Below, one piece after another: positions 9,493 to 18,663 of a stretch of DNA of 64,000 nt. Both the position numbers and the translations under genes were made by a program. Origin of the DNA: Seminibacterium arietis. GTDB lineage: Bacteria > Pseudomonadota > Gammaproteobacteria > Enterobacterales > Pasteurellaceae. Location: contig NZ_JBHTJN010000004.1 of the NCBI RefSeq assembly GCF_042675725.1, positions 290,491-354,490 on the forward strand, given 5' to 3'. Below the pieces are notes generated by a model, which made no database searches, had not been told where the DNA came from, and worked only from the letters and a program-made list of their open reading frames with translations. Numbering within the stretch: the first letter of the stretch is position 1; each line of letters begins with the position of its first letter.

Positions 9493-10656
9493 TTATTCAA
9501 CTTTTCTAATTAAGAAGGCATCTACTTTACGAGGGATCACAAAAATGGCAATAAAAGCAAAAATATTCATTGTAATAAATGCTGTTGCTGGTGAAATTGG
9601 ATATAGCACTCCAGCCAATGCAGTGAATAATGCAATTGCAGCACAAGCCGAAAAGCCACTATAAAGCCCTTGTAATTTTGCCATCGTATTTTGTGGCTGA
9701 GTACTGATATAGCGAATAATAGCGTAATGACTTAACGCATAAGTTAAACAATGTAAGAGTTGAGTAACTGCTATTACGCTAACACTTTCCACATAACTTA
9801 ATATTGTCCAACGGATTATTGCAGCAATCGCAGAATAATAAAACAAAGTGCTAACTTTTGAAAATTTAAATAATTTAGTAGAAAAGAAAAACAACAGTAT
9901 TTCGGCTATAACACTTAGTCCCCATAGCAAACTTGTCGTCTGAACCGAAATGCCAATACTTTTCCAATATAGTACGCTATATGAATAATAAGCTGCATGA
10001 GAGCCTTGAATAAGAGAAACTGCAATTAATAATCTTAAAGTAGTTTTATTTTTTAATAATTGCATAAAAGAAATGTTAACTTGCTCTACACTTTCCTGCC
10101 GATCTTGTGGCAAGGTAGTAGGGGTCCCTATTTGCATAACGGCATAAAGGAAAAGTAATCCTGTCAGCACCCAAACAACAGAATAATCACCAATAAATCC
10201 GATAATATTACCAAAAACAACTACGCCCACGACGAAAGCTAGAGAACCAATCAAACGTACTTTTCCGTAGTCTAAATTAATTTGCTGCTGCCACGTAGTG
10301 GCAAGTGTGTCACCTAAAGGCATACCAGCCGCATTAATCATAGAAAATAACCAAATAGCAATGCAAAGTAACCAAAAATGTTCTGCAACAACGCTAACAA
10401 CTAACATTGCAACAGCACCAGCCCATGACAAATATCGTAGTGCATTTAATAAATAAGTAGATTTTTTAACTAATGAAGAAAACAGCAATCCACCTACAAA
10501 ACGAAACAAATAAGAAGATGCGATAATAAGCCCTATTGTTTCTTCACTATAAGCCTGAGATTTTAACCAAGCAGGAAGAAAAGGCATAAAAACACCGTAA
10601 GCACAGTAATAACCCAAAAAACTGAGCGCTAACCAATTAAAAGGAGAGAGTTTCAT
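9493..10656 (-). CDS. MFS transporter of the HcaT (3-phenylpropionate:H+) family
   Basis: A 387-residue protein with about 12 membrane segments. The motifs LGYYCAYGVFMPFLPAWLK, DYGKVRLIGSLAFVVG and QGSHAAYYSYSVLYWKS agree with E. coli HcaT. The substrate here is not established, because no phenylpropionate catabolic genes are nearby. ATG at 10656 overlaps the proC stop by one base (TAATG), which suggests translational coupling. An upstream extension of the frame overlaps proC and lacks a plausible start. The order proC - this gene - xerD looks like one transcript. Confidence 0.75.
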   Translation of the reverse strand: MKLSPFNWLALSFLGYYCAYGVFMPFLPAWLKSQAYSEETIGLIIASSYLFRFVGGLLFSSLVKKSTYLLNALRYLSWAGAVAMLVVSVVAEHFWLLCIAIWLFSMINAAGMPLGDTLATTWQQQINLDYGKVRLIGSLAFVVGVVVFGNIIGFIGDYSVVWVLTGLLFLYAVMQIGTPTTLPQDRQESVEQVNISFMQLLKNKTTLRLLIAVSLIQGSHAAYYSYSVLYWKSIGISVQTTSLLWGLSVIAEILLFFFSTKLFKFSKVSTLFYYSAIAAIIRWTILSYVESVSVIAVTQLLHCLTYALSHYAIIRYISTQPQNTMAKLQGLYSGFSACAAIALFTALAGVLYPISPATAFITMNIFAFIAIFVIPRKVDAFLIRKVE

Positions 10657-11471
10657 TAAAATAATTTTTCCATTTGTTGTGAACGAGCAACGCAAGCACT
10701 CATTGCTTGTTTAATAGTTTCAGATAGCTGTGCTTGATCAAATACTTCTAATGCTGCCGCCGTTGTACCGCCTTTTGAAGTCACATTTTGTCGTAATAAA
10801 GAAATCTCTGTTCGTGGATTTTCAATTACCATTTTTGCAGCACCTAATGCTGATTGCTGTACTAGCAAACGAGCAGTTTCAAAATCTAACCCCATATCCA
10901 ATAACGCTTTCTGCATGCTTTCCATCAATAAAAAGAAATAGGCTGGACTACTACCTGAACCGGCTGTAACAGCGTGCATTTTTTCTTCATCATCAACCCA
11001 ACAACTTTCACCTACAGAATTCAATAAATCTTGAGCAAAATTTTTCATTTCTACAGTCACATTCGCTTTAGCAAATAAACCAGCCATACCTGAAGAGACT
11101 AATGCTGGCGTATTTGGCATTACTCGAACAATATTTTTTGCTGTTGGCAAAAGAAAACTGAATCTATCAACGGAAATGGCCGCTACAATAGAAATTAGCA
11201 ATTTATTAGAAAAGTCAACCGCACTTAATTGTTCACAAACTGTAGCTATAATTTGTGGCTTCACTGCTAATAAAACGACTTCAGCACATTCTGCTGCTTT
11301 TTTATTATTTTCTGTAATTTCAATACCTTGTTCTGCATAAATAGCTAATTTTTCACGATCTGGATCAGAAACAATAATTCTATTAGCAGGGTAACCTTTC
11401 TTTAATAGCCCAAAGATTATCGCTTTAGCCATATTACCACCGCCGATAAAACCTATTAATTTATGCTGCAT
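10656..11471 (-). CDS. proC: Pyrroline-5-carboxylate reductase ProC
   Basis: A 271-residue protein that reduces pyrroline-5-carboxylate to proline with NADPH, the last step of proline synthesis. The N-terminal Rossmann motif is IGFIGGGNMAKAI. The C-terminal dimerisation domain contains VTAGSGSSPAYFFL and the proline-site segment VTSKGGTTAAALEVF. The frame reaches 11483 through a TTG, but ATG at 11471 has GGAG nine bases upstream and is the better start. It heads a run with the HcaT-like gene and xerD. Confidence 0.97.
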   Translation of the reverse strand: MQHKLIGFIGGGNMAKAIIFGLLKKGYPANRIIVSDPDREKLAIYAEQGIEITENNKKAAECAEVVLLAVKPQIIATVCEQLSAVDFSNKLLISIVAAISVDRFSFLLPTAKNIVRVMPNTPALVSSGMAGLFAKANVTVEMKNFAQDLLNSVGESCWVDDEEKMHAVTAGSGSSPAYFFLLMESMQKALLDMGLDFETARLLVQQSALGAAKMVIENPRTEISLLRQNVTSKGGTTAAALEVFDQAQLSETIKQAMSACVARSQQMEKLF

Positions 11472-11541
11472 TTTTTTCTCCAAAATGGGTTACAATAAAC
11501 GAGATAACATCATTTTACCTGAATAAAAAAAAGGATCTACT

Positions 11542-12447
11542 ATGTGGTTCAAAAACCTGATGATTTACCGTTTAACTAAATCTTTAGATTGGATGAACGA
11601 AGACTTCCAATTACAATTGCAACAATGTGCTTTTTCGCCTTGTCATCAATCAGACATGAGCAAATTCGGCTGGACGCCTCCACTACGTGATAGTGAAATG
11701 TTACACTTTTCTGTAAATAAACAAATATTATTATTAGCTAAAAAAGAAGAAAAAATTCTTCCTGCACAAGTGATTAAACGTGAGTTAGAAAATCGCATTA
11801 TAGAGCTTGAACAAAAAGAAAATCGACAATTGAAAAAAGTAGAAAAACAAGCGTTAAAAGATGATGTAATTGCGACATTATTACCCCGTGCATTTAGCAA
11901 ACTAAAACAGACTGCACTTTGGATTGATACTGCAAATAACCTAATTTACGTAGACGCTGCTTCAAATAAAGTAGCAGAAGATGCTTTAGGACTATTGCGT
12001 AAAACGCTAGGTTCATTGCCCGTTGTCCCATTAACGTTTGCTAATAATCCAAGCTTAGTAATGAGTGATTGGATCTGTAATGATACTATTCCTCAATGGC
12101 TCATCACTTTAGATGATGCTGAACTTCGTGGCAACGATAATAATTCTGTTATCCGTTGTAAACAGCAAAATTTAAATTCTGAAGAAATCATTTCGATGCT
12201 AAAAACAGATAAGCAAATTACTAAATTAAGTTTGGAATGGGAAGAGAATTTAAGTTTTATGTTACAAGAAGATTGTTCTTTAAAACGGTTAAAATTTGCT
12301 GATGAAATTAAAGAAAAAAATGATGATATTTTAAAAGAAGATATTGCTCAGCGTTTCGATGCGGATTTTATTTTAATGACAGCTACGCTAAGTAAACTAA
12401 TAGAAAATCTGCTCAATGACTTTGGCGGAGAAAAAGAGCGGTTTTAA
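11542..12447 (+). CDS. rdgC: Recombination-associated protein RdgC
   Basis: A 301-residue protein matching E. coli RdgC from the start (MWFKNLMIYRLTK) to the end (QRFDADFILMTATL). RdgC forms a ring-shaped dimer on double-stranded DNA and restrains RecA. In Neisseria it is linked to pilin antigenic variation. Other conserved segments are ARKEEKILP-like AKKEEKILPAQVIK, LLPRAFSKLKQT and LGSLPVVPL. The last codons contain an AAGAGCGGT variant uptake motif (12434-12442). A bidirectional terminator separates it from the convergent oapA. Confidence 0.96.
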   Translation: MWFKNLMIYRLTKSLDWMNEDFQLQLQQCAFSPCHQSDMSKFGWTPPLRDSEMLHFSVNKQILLLAKKEEKILPAQVIKRELENRIIELEQKENRQLKKVEKQALKDDVIATLLPRAFSKLKQTALWIDTANNLIYVDAASNKVAEDALGLLRKTLGSLPVVPLTFANNPSLVMSDWICNDTIPQWLITLDDAELRGNDNNSVIRCKQQNLNSEEIISMLKTDKQITKLSLEWEENLSFMLQEDCSLKRLKFADEIKEKNDDILKEDIAQRFDADFILMTATLSKLIENLLNDFGGEKERF

Positions 12448-12477
12448 ATAGAAATAAAAATAAAAAATATTGATAAA

Positions 12478-12508
12478 TAAAAACTGCGGTTAATTGCCGC
12501 AGTTTTTA
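12478..12508. terminator. Bidirectional terminator between rdgC and oapA
   Basis: Arms AAACTGCGG and CCGCAGTTT with a 7-nt loop are flanked by A's on the left and T's on the right. It serves both convergent genes. Confidence 0.9.
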
Positions 12509-12530
12509 CATAATATGATTCATTCAAATG

Positions 12531-13754
12531 CTATTTCTTAAATATATAACTACCGTTAGCTTGTCTAATAAAACGGCTACCATTAAGCAAATGAAGCTCC
12601 GTTACCCGACCTTCTGAGTTCACTACAACTTTCACTTTATCGCCCGCTTTAAAACTACTTAATATATTGCCTGCGTTTTTTGCTTTTGTCATCGCATTCA
12701 CATCCGCAATATTTAAATTATTATTCCGAAAAACCTGCATTAGTGAATTACCTTGTGGTATGTTGAGCGTTTTTACATTTGCCTTACTGTTTACTTTAGT
12801 TTTTTCTCTTTTTTCTTTATTTTTTGGAATAGGCTTAGCTTCTATTACTGGAGCGGTTACTTTTTCTTCTTTATTCACTTTACTATGCTGTGATGTTGTA
12901 GCTTTCACTTCCGTTTTTTGTTTTTGCTCTAATGATTTGTTCGTTACCGTTTTAGTTGCAGGCATTGGAGCTGGTGCTATTACCTGTTTATGAGCTGATG
13001 TATTTTCTTCAACTATTGGGCTTTGTTGTACTGGTGTTTCAACTTTTTCTGTGATAACAGCTTGTTGTTGAACACTATTTTCATCAGTTTTATTATCAAC
13101 CAAACTATCATTAGGAAGATCCGTTTTATCTTCAATATGCTTTGTTAGTAGTAAATTGTTCTGGCTATGTGTTATCTCTAACACATTTTTTGTTGAATCA
13201 GTATCATCCAAAGATTGAAATTGCGTTGGAATACTGTGATCAGCTTGCTCAAAATAATGTACAGTTTCTGTATCAGGTTTTAACCATGACATAATTAATA
13301 AAATGATGACAATCAGCAATAACACAATGAATACACGACGATATTTTGGTGGTAATTTTTGCAAGATCACCCAATTCTCAGGGCTTTTCAACATTGTTGT
13401 TGAGATTTTAGGCTCTTTTTTCTCTCCATTCAGAACAGACGAAGAATTTTCACTCGATGCTGCCTCATTCTCTGCTGTCACAGTAGCAATAACAGGCTCT
13501 GTCACATCTTCTTTTTCATTTTCAATTTCAGTAGAGTCAGCTAGATTTGATTTTTTAGTTTTCTCAAGATTGGATTGGTTGTTACTTTTTTTGACAAAAC
13601 GAAACAAAAGTGAGTTTATTTTTTCCCCAAAAGAATTTGTTGATTCAATAGGTTTTTTCCGAGTAATAGGTTCAATCTGACTGAAACCTAAATCTAATTC
13701 CTTTTGTGCTGGCTGATTTTCTGATATTAATTCATTCTCATTTTGCCCGTTCAT
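12531..13754 (-). CDS. oapA: Opacity-associated protein OapA
   Basis: A 407-residue protein with three parts. The N-terminal ~140 residues are charged and cytoplasmic. One membrane segment follows (VFIVLLLIVIILLIMSWL, ~145-165). A long low-complexity periplasmic linker rich in Thr, Gln, Lys and Val leads to a C-terminal OapA/LysM-like domain (from about IPQGNSLMQVFRNNNLNIADV to the end). In H. influenzae OapA is needed for the transparent colony form and for adherence; the E. coli relative YtfB is linked to cell division. ATG at 13754 (MNGQNEN) is preferred over a TTG at 13769. The usual partner gene oapB is not adjacent here. Confidence 0.85.
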   Translation of the reverse strand: MNGQNENELISENQPAQKELDLGFSQIEPITRKKPIESTNSFGEKINSLLFRFVKKSNNQSNLEKTKKSNLADSTEIENEKEDVTEPVIATVTAENEAASSENSSSVLNGEKKEPKISTTMLKSPENWVILQKLPPKYRRVFIVLLLIVIILLIMSWLKPDTETVHYFEQADHSIPTQFQSLDDTDSTKNVLEITHSQNNLLLTKHIEDKTDLPNDSLVDNKTDENSVQQQAVITEKVETPVQQSPIVEENTSAHKQVIAPAPMPATKTVTNKSLEQKQKTEVKATTSQHSKVNKEEKVTAPVIEAKPIPKNKEKREKTKVNSKANVKTLNIPQGNSLMQVFRNNNLNIADVNAMTKAKNAGNILSSFKAGDKVKVVVNSEGRVTELHLLNGSRFIRQANGSYIFKK

Positions 13755-13895
13755 TATGAAATACCCCAATAATATTAATAAAAAATGTATTTTAACACTA
13801 TATTCAAAGCACTGTGAGTTTCATTTTAAAGGATCTTCAAGTATTTGACTATAGCACGCCTATTTATTGTTTCGTGCTACTTCTGTCCGTCTCGT

Positions 13896-14684
13896 TTATT
13901 TCAGTAATTCTTCATTTTTCTTATGAATCCATTTACCATATTTTTTATCAATATATTGGAAATATTCATTACTAAAAGTCCCTTGAGAACATGTCAATTT
14001 ATCAATACGACTATTCACTTGCTGGTCTTGCAAAGCTTGATTCAGTGTCACAGGTCCCGTTAAATAAAAAACACCGCCGTCAATGCGTTTTGCTTCAATA
14101 TTATCTACAATAATATCTAACGTTCGTTTTAAAAACGGATTACCTTTCTCTGAAGCTAAAAAGAAATTAGTGTATTTATCACGACGAGTGATCACTACTT
14201 CTGTATCATCAGGGTGAATAATTGACGACAAACTCCATACTAACTGCCCGTCAATATCCATATACACTCCACCTTCAGAATATAAAACAAAAACTCGCCA
14301 AAAATCAGCTTGGGCTGCACCATCTGTTAACTGGCTATAAGCTTTTACAACGCGTTCATCCGCATTCGCTTTTATATATTCCAAACGTTCTTCTGTACTC
14401 ACATAACGATAATCATAACTCAATGACATTAATCGATTAAACAAATAATTACAGTAAATTGGCAATGTTACTTTATTACTATAATTAGTTTGCCAAATCG
14501 TTTTATTAATTTTATTTATCGTCTTTGATTGACATTTTGCAGGGCTAAATTTAGGAATAGTGAACCGTTTTTTAGGAAAAACAAAGTGAAAAGGATAACT
14601 AAGAATCTTCACAATGTTACCCAATAATCTAGTTAAACCGTTCGAAATTAGAATTAGAGATTGATATTTTACTTTGTTTTGCAT
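13896..14684 (-). CDS. DXD-type glycosyltransferase (family 32-like, capsule/LOS type)
   Basis: A 262-residue protein with the GT32-type opening INKINKTIWQTNYSN (~58-72), AAQADFWRVFVLYSEGGVYMDIDG (the DXD metal-sugar motif, ~120-145) and a C-terminal FYLTGPVTLNQAL. This layout fits the Gly_transf_sug/OCH1-like enzymes often called capsular polysaccharide synthesis proteins. The acceptor and sugar are not predictable; a lipooligosaccharide or surface glycan role is inference. The N-terminus has a mildly hydrophobic stretch but no signal peptide. It lies alone on the minus strand between ilvA and oapA, with no other glycan genes nearby. Confidence 0.75.
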   Translation of the reverse strand: MQNKVKYQSLILISNGLTRLLGNIVKILSYPFHFVFPKKRFTIPKFSPAKCQSKTINKINKTIWQTNYSNKVTLPIYCNYLFNRLMSLSYDYRYVSTEERLEYIKANADERVVKAYSQLTDGAAQADFWRVFVLYSEGGVYMDIDGQLVWSLSSIIHPDDTEVVITRRDKYTNFFLASEKGNPFLKRTLDIIVDNIEAKRIDGGVFYLTGPVTLNQALQDQQVNSRIDKLTCSQGTFSNEYFQYIDKKYGKWIHKKNEELLK

Positions 14685-14899
14685 TGACTAACCTCAAAAT
14701 AAAAAATAACTCTACTAAAATTTATCAAGTTATTAATAATCGCTTATAAAGAAAAATGTGGTTAAATTCAACGTTTATTGATTATTCTTCACTAGTATCT
14801 TCGTTAAAATAAAACCTATGACTTTTCTTTCAATAATGTGTTAGCACATAGAGTAGCACAATTAAAAAACAAACTCAGCTTAAAAATTTGATAAAACAC

Positions 14900-14937
14900 A
14901 CCGCACTTTTACTATCAGTATCTAGCAAAAATGCGGT
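14900..14937 (-). terminator. Terminator after ilvA made from an inverted uptake-motif pair
   Basis: ACCGCACTTTT (14900-14910) and AAAAATGCGGT (14927-14937) form an imperfect stem just past the ilvA stop. One arm is an exact uptake core and the other has one substitution. The rest of the 265-base gap between the glycosyltransferase and ilvA is AT-rich and shows no gene. Confidence 0.65.
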
Positions 14938-14949
14938 CATTTTTCTAAT

Positions 14950-16485
14950 TTATCCTAAAAAATACTGATAGGCTGGGCTTGTGCTTACATCTTGATAAGT
15001 GTAACCCAACTCTTCTAAGTGTTGGTTGAAACGCAGCTCATCATGTTCATCTAATTGAAACCCTGCAAGCACATTACCATAGTCTGCACCATGAGCACGA
15101 TAATGGAAAAGTGAAATATTCCAATGAGTACCGAGCATCTCTAAGAACTTCAGTAAAGCACCTTTTTGTTCAGGAAATTCAAAACTATATAACCGCTCTT
15201 TGGCTTCACTAGATGAGCGTCCACCAATCATGTAACGAATGTGAGTTTTTGCCACATCATCATCAGATAAATCTATTACCGTATAACTATTTTGTTGCAA
15301 CATTTTGATAATATCTATCTTTTCTAATTCACCGCTCACTCTAACACCGACGAAAATACAAGCCTGTTTTTGATCTGCATAACGATAATTAAATTCCGTT
15401 ACTGCACGATCACCTAACAAATAACAAAAACGTAAGAAACTGCCTTTTTCCTCTGGAATAGTTACTGCCAACATTGCTTCATGCTTCTCGCCAATTTCAC
15501 ACCGCTCTGATACATAACGCAGAGTATGAAAATTCAAATTTGCACCTGATAATACATTAATCAAAGTTTCACCTTTGATGTTATGTTCTTTAACATATTT
15601 TTTTAACCCAGCAAGAGATAAAGCACCTGACGGCTCAGCTACTGCACGTACGTTTTCAAACATATCTTTCATTGCCGCACAGATTTCATCACTGCTCACT
15701 AGTACTACATCATCAACATATTTTTGACATAACCTGAATGTTTCATCGCCAATACGTTTTACTGCTACCCCATCAGCAAACAAGCCAACTCGCTCTAAAT
15801 TAATAGGCTTTCCTGCTTTAAGTGCTTCATACAAACAAGCCGAATCCTTGCTTTCCACACCTATCACTTTAATTTCTGGAATCAGCTGTTTGATCAATAC
15901 AGCAATTCCCGCGATCAAGCCACCTCCACCTACAGGCACAAAAATACGATCAATATGAGTATTTTGCTGTAACAGCTCCATGGCTAATGAGCCTTGTCCT
16001 GCAATCACGGCTGGATGATCAAAGGGCGGTATAAAAATCATTTTTTTAGTTTCTGCTAATTCAATCGCTTTCGCTTTAGCTTCATCAAAATTTATACCGT
16101 GCAATAAGACTTCGCCACCAAAAGATTTTACTGCTTCCACTTTTATAGCGGGTGTATTTTTCGGCATGACAATTAAGGCTTTAAAACCGAGTTTTTTTGC
16201 CGATAATGCAACACCTTGAGCATGATTCCCAGCAGATGCGGCAATAACTCCAGCACTTTTTTGCTGTTGGGTTAAACCTGAAATCATTGCGTATGCTCCA
16301 CGTAATTTAAAACTGTGTACGGGTTGGTGATCTTCACGTTTTACAAAAATTTGATTTTCTAAACGCTCTGATAACTTTGGCATTCCTTGAAGTGGAGTAA
16401 TTCTAGCCAAATCATAAACTTTTGAACTCAACACTGCTTTTAAATATTCAGCACTCGTTGGCTGATTGGATAAATGGTATGTCAT
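14950..16485 (-). CDS. ilvA: Threonine deaminase (biosynthetic) IlvA
   Basis: A 511-residue PLP enzyme that converts threonine to 2-oxobutanoate, the committed step of isoleucine synthesis. The PLP lysine lies in PVHSFKLRGAY (~residue 58), followed by SAGNHAQGVAL and the phosphate-binding glycine loop VGGGGLIAGIA. The C-terminal third holds two ACT-like regulatory domains (from ~340), as expected for the isoleucine-inhibited form. ATG at 16485 with GGAAGGA upstream is chosen over a TTG at 16497. It is the last gene of ilvGMDA and is separated from ilvD by an uptake-motif hairpin. Confidence 0.97.
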   Translation of the reverse strand: MTYHLSNQPTSAEYLKAVLSSKVYDLARITPLQGMPKLSERLENQIFVKREDHQPVHSFKLRGAYAMISGLTQQQKSAGVIAASAGNHAQGVALSAKKLGFKALIVMPKNTPAIKVEAVKSFGGEVLLHGINFDEAKAKAIELAETKKMIFIPPFDHPAVIAGQGSLAMELLQQNTHIDRIFVPVGGGGLIAGIAVLIKQLIPEIKVIGVESKDSACLYEALKAGKPINLERVGLFADGVAVKRIGDETFRLCQKYVDDVVLVSSDEICAAMKDMFENVRAVAEPSGALSLAGLKKYVKEHNIKGETLINVLSGANLNFHTLRYVSERCEIGEKHEAMLAVTIPEEKGSFLRFCYLLGDRAVTEFNYRYADQKQACIFVGVRVSGELEKIDIIKMLQQNSYTVIDLSDDDVAKTHIRYMIGGRSSSEAKERLYSFEFPEQKGALLKFLEMLGTHWNISLFHYRAHGADYGNVLAGFQLDEHDELRFNQHLEELGYTYQDVSTSPAYQYFLG

Positions 16486-16499
16486 ATTTCCTTCCAATT

Positions 16500-16529
16500 A
16501 AAGTGCGGTCATTTTATACCGCACTTTTT
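16500..16529. terminator. Inverted pair of uptake signal sequences between ilvD and ilvA
   Basis: Exact copies AAAGTGCGGT (16500-16509) and ACCGCACTTT (16518-16527) with an 8-base loop form a perfect 10-bp stem. Such pairs commonly act as terminators in Haemophilus. Inside an operon it may only lower ilvA expression, since the minus-strand T-run after it is short. Confidence 0.75.
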
Positions 16530-16537
16530 GTTAATTA

Positions 16538-18373
16538 TTAAATTTTGCTTTTATCACGAACCGCTCCTTTATCTGCGGAAGTAGCAAAATGACCATAGAC
16601 TTTTAATGCAAAAGAAACTTCACGTTGACGATGAACTGGCTTCCAGCCTTTTTTATCTTGTTCTACACGACGTTGAGCCAACTCATCATCAGATACTGCC
16701 AGCTGAATGCTACGATTTGGAATATCAATATCAATAATGTCACCATCTCTAACCAAACCGATAATCCCTCCTGCTGCCGCTTCAGGAGAGCAATGACCAA
16801 TAGAAAGCCCTGATGTACCACCTGAAAAACGACCATCTGTTAATAATGCACAGGCTTTACCTAGTCCCATTGACTTCAAATAACTGGTTGGATAAAGCAT
16901 TTCTTGCATGCCAGGTCCACCTTTTGGACCTTCATAGCGGATAACAACTACATCTCCAGCTTGTACCCGACCACCTAAAATCCCTGCTACCGCGTCTTCT
17001 TGGCTTTCAAACACAATCGCTTTGCCTCTAAACTTTAAGATAGACTCATCAACTCCAGCAGTTTTTACAATACAGCCATCTAGAGCAATATTACCTGACA
17101 GCATTGCTAACCCACCATCTTGACTATAAGCAAACTTCTTACTGCGAATACAACCGTTTTGTCGATCATTATCTACAGTATCCCAACGACATTCTTGTGA
17201 AAAAGCTTGTGTAGTTCGAATACCTGCAGGACCTGCACGGAAAAATTTGTGTACTTCCTCATCTTGCGTAAGTGTAATATCGTATTTTTGAATTTGCTCC
17301 GCCATAGATAAACCTAAAACGGTACGAGCATCAACATTTAGCAAATCCGCACGGTGTAATTCACCTAAAATAGCCATAATCCCACCTGCTCGGTGTACAT
17401 CTTCCATATGATATTTAGTAGTATTAGGAGCGACTTTACTTAAGCAAGGTACTTTACGAGATAAACGATCAATATCTGCCATAGTAAAATCCACATCGGC
17501 TTCTTGGGCCGCTGCCAACAAATGTAGCACGGTATTAGTTGATCCCCCCATCGCAATATCTAAACTCATCGCATTCTCAAATGCTGCTTTAGTCGCAATA
17601 GAACGTGGTAATACAGAATAGTCATCTTGTTGATAAAATTTACGACATAACTCAACTATTTGTGTTCCTGCATTTAAAAATAATTGTTTTCGGTCAACAT
17701 GAGTAGCTAAACAGGAACCATTACCTGGTAAACTTAAACCTAGAGCTTCCGTTAAACAATTCATCGAATTTGCAGTAAACATGCCTGAACAAGAGCCACA
17801 GGTTGGACATGCAGACCGTTCTACGGATTGAACATCTAAATCCGATACATTTTTATCCGCACTTTTAATCATTGCATCAATTAAATCCAATTTAATTAGT
17901 TGATCAGACAATTTAGTTTTGCCTGCTTCCATAGGTCCACCTGACACAAATACTGTTGGAATATTTAATCGCATCGCTGCCATTAACATACCAGGGGTAA
18001 TTTTATCGCAGTTAGAAATACAGACCATTGCATCTGCACAATGTGCATTCACCATATATTCAACGCTATCAGCTATAAGATCTCGAGATGGCAAAGAATA
18101 CAACATGCCACCATGCCCCATCGCAATACCGTCATCAACAGCAATCGTATTAAATTCTTTTGCCACACCACCAGCTTGCTCAATTTGAGCCACAACTAAT
18201 TGCCCAATATCTTTTAAATGTACATGGCCAGGTACAAATTGAGTGAATGAATTTACTACTGCAATAATCGGCTTACCGAAATCATTTTCTTTCATTCCCG
18301 TAGCTCGCCATAAAGCTCTTGCCCCCGCCATATTGCGACCTTGTGTACTAGTCGCCGATCTTAATTTAGGCAT
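16538..18373 (-). CDS. ilvD: Dihydroxy-acid dehydratase IlvD
   Basis: A 611-residue Fe-S dehydratase shared by isoleucine and valine synthesis. Cluster and active-site motifs are ISNCDKITPGMLMAA, the cysteine-rich SACPTCGSCSGMF with TANSMNCLTEALG, and the C-terminal GRFSGGTSGLSIGH. The frame extends to 18403, but ATG at 18373 (MPKLRSATST) follows GGAGAG and is the family start. It lies between ilvM and ilvA. Confidence 0.98.
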   Translation of the reverse strand: MPKLRSATSTQGRNMAGARALWRATGMKENDFGKPIIAVVNSFTQFVPGHVHLKDIGQLVVAQIEQAGGVAKEFNTIAVDDGIAMGHGGMLYSLPSRDLIADSVEYMVNAHCADAMVCISNCDKITPGMLMAAMRLNIPTVFVSGGPMEAGKTKLSDQLIKLDLIDAMIKSADKNVSDLDVQSVERSACPTCGSCSGMFTANSMNCLTEALGLSLPGNGSCLATHVDRKQLFLNAGTQIVELCRKFYQQDDYSVLPRSIATKAAFENAMSLDIAMGGSTNTVLHLLAAAQEADVDFTMADIDRLSRKVPCLSKVAPNTTKYHMEDVHRAGGIMAILGELHRADLLNVDARTVLGLSMAEQIQKYDITLTQDEEVHKFFRAGPAGIRTTQAFSQECRWDTVDNDRQNGCIRSKKFAYSQDGGLAMLSGNIALDGCIVKTAGVDESILKFRGKAIVFESQEDAVAGILGGRVQAGDVVVIRYEGPKGGPGMQEMLYPTSYLKSMGLGKACALLTDGRFSGGTSGLSIGHCSPEAAAGGIIGLVRDGDIIDIDIPNRSIQLAVSDDELAQRRVEQDKKGWKPVHRQREVSFALKVYGHFATSADKGAVRDKSKI

Positions 18374-18425
18374 AATCTCTCCAAGTAAAAAACATAAATT
18401 CAAAAATAGTTAAAAAGTATGATGA

Positions 18426-18650
18426 TTAAATCTGTTTTAACTTTACCATGTCTGGCAACTTAATTAGTTGATTTACTAACAATTCCACCGCTCTTTTACT
18501 CTGAATACGAAGCTGTAAATCAATTTGATTTTCATCAGTTTTACTTTTTAAATCAATCACATCATAACCACGATGCCGCACAACGCGTAAAATTCGCTCT
18601 AACGTTTCTGGACGTTTATTAAATATCATAGACAATTCATATTGCTTCAT
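18426..18650 (-). CDS. ilvM: Acetolactate synthase isozyme II small subunit IlvM
   Basis: A 74-residue ACT-domain protein (MKQYELSMIFNKRPETLERILRV), the size of E. coli IlvM. It pairs with IlvG to make the isozyme II acetolactate synthase. The segment RHRGYDVIDLK is the typical ACT-fold core. It starts 13 bases after the ilvG stop and is followed by ilvD, as in enterobacterial ilvGMEDA. The aminotransferase gene ilvE is absent from this operon. Confidence 0.93.
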   Translation of the reverse strand: MKQYELSMIFNKRPETLERILRVVRHRGYDVIDLKSKTDENQIDLQLRIQSKRAVELLVNQLIKLPDMVKLKQI

Positions 18651-18663
18651 TTTTTACTCCTTT

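Noticed and set aside
12667..12993. 108-codon hydrophobic frame opposite oapA
   Set aside because: It is the reverse of the low-complexity Lys/Thr-rich linker of OapA, which reads as Phe/Val-rich on the other strand.
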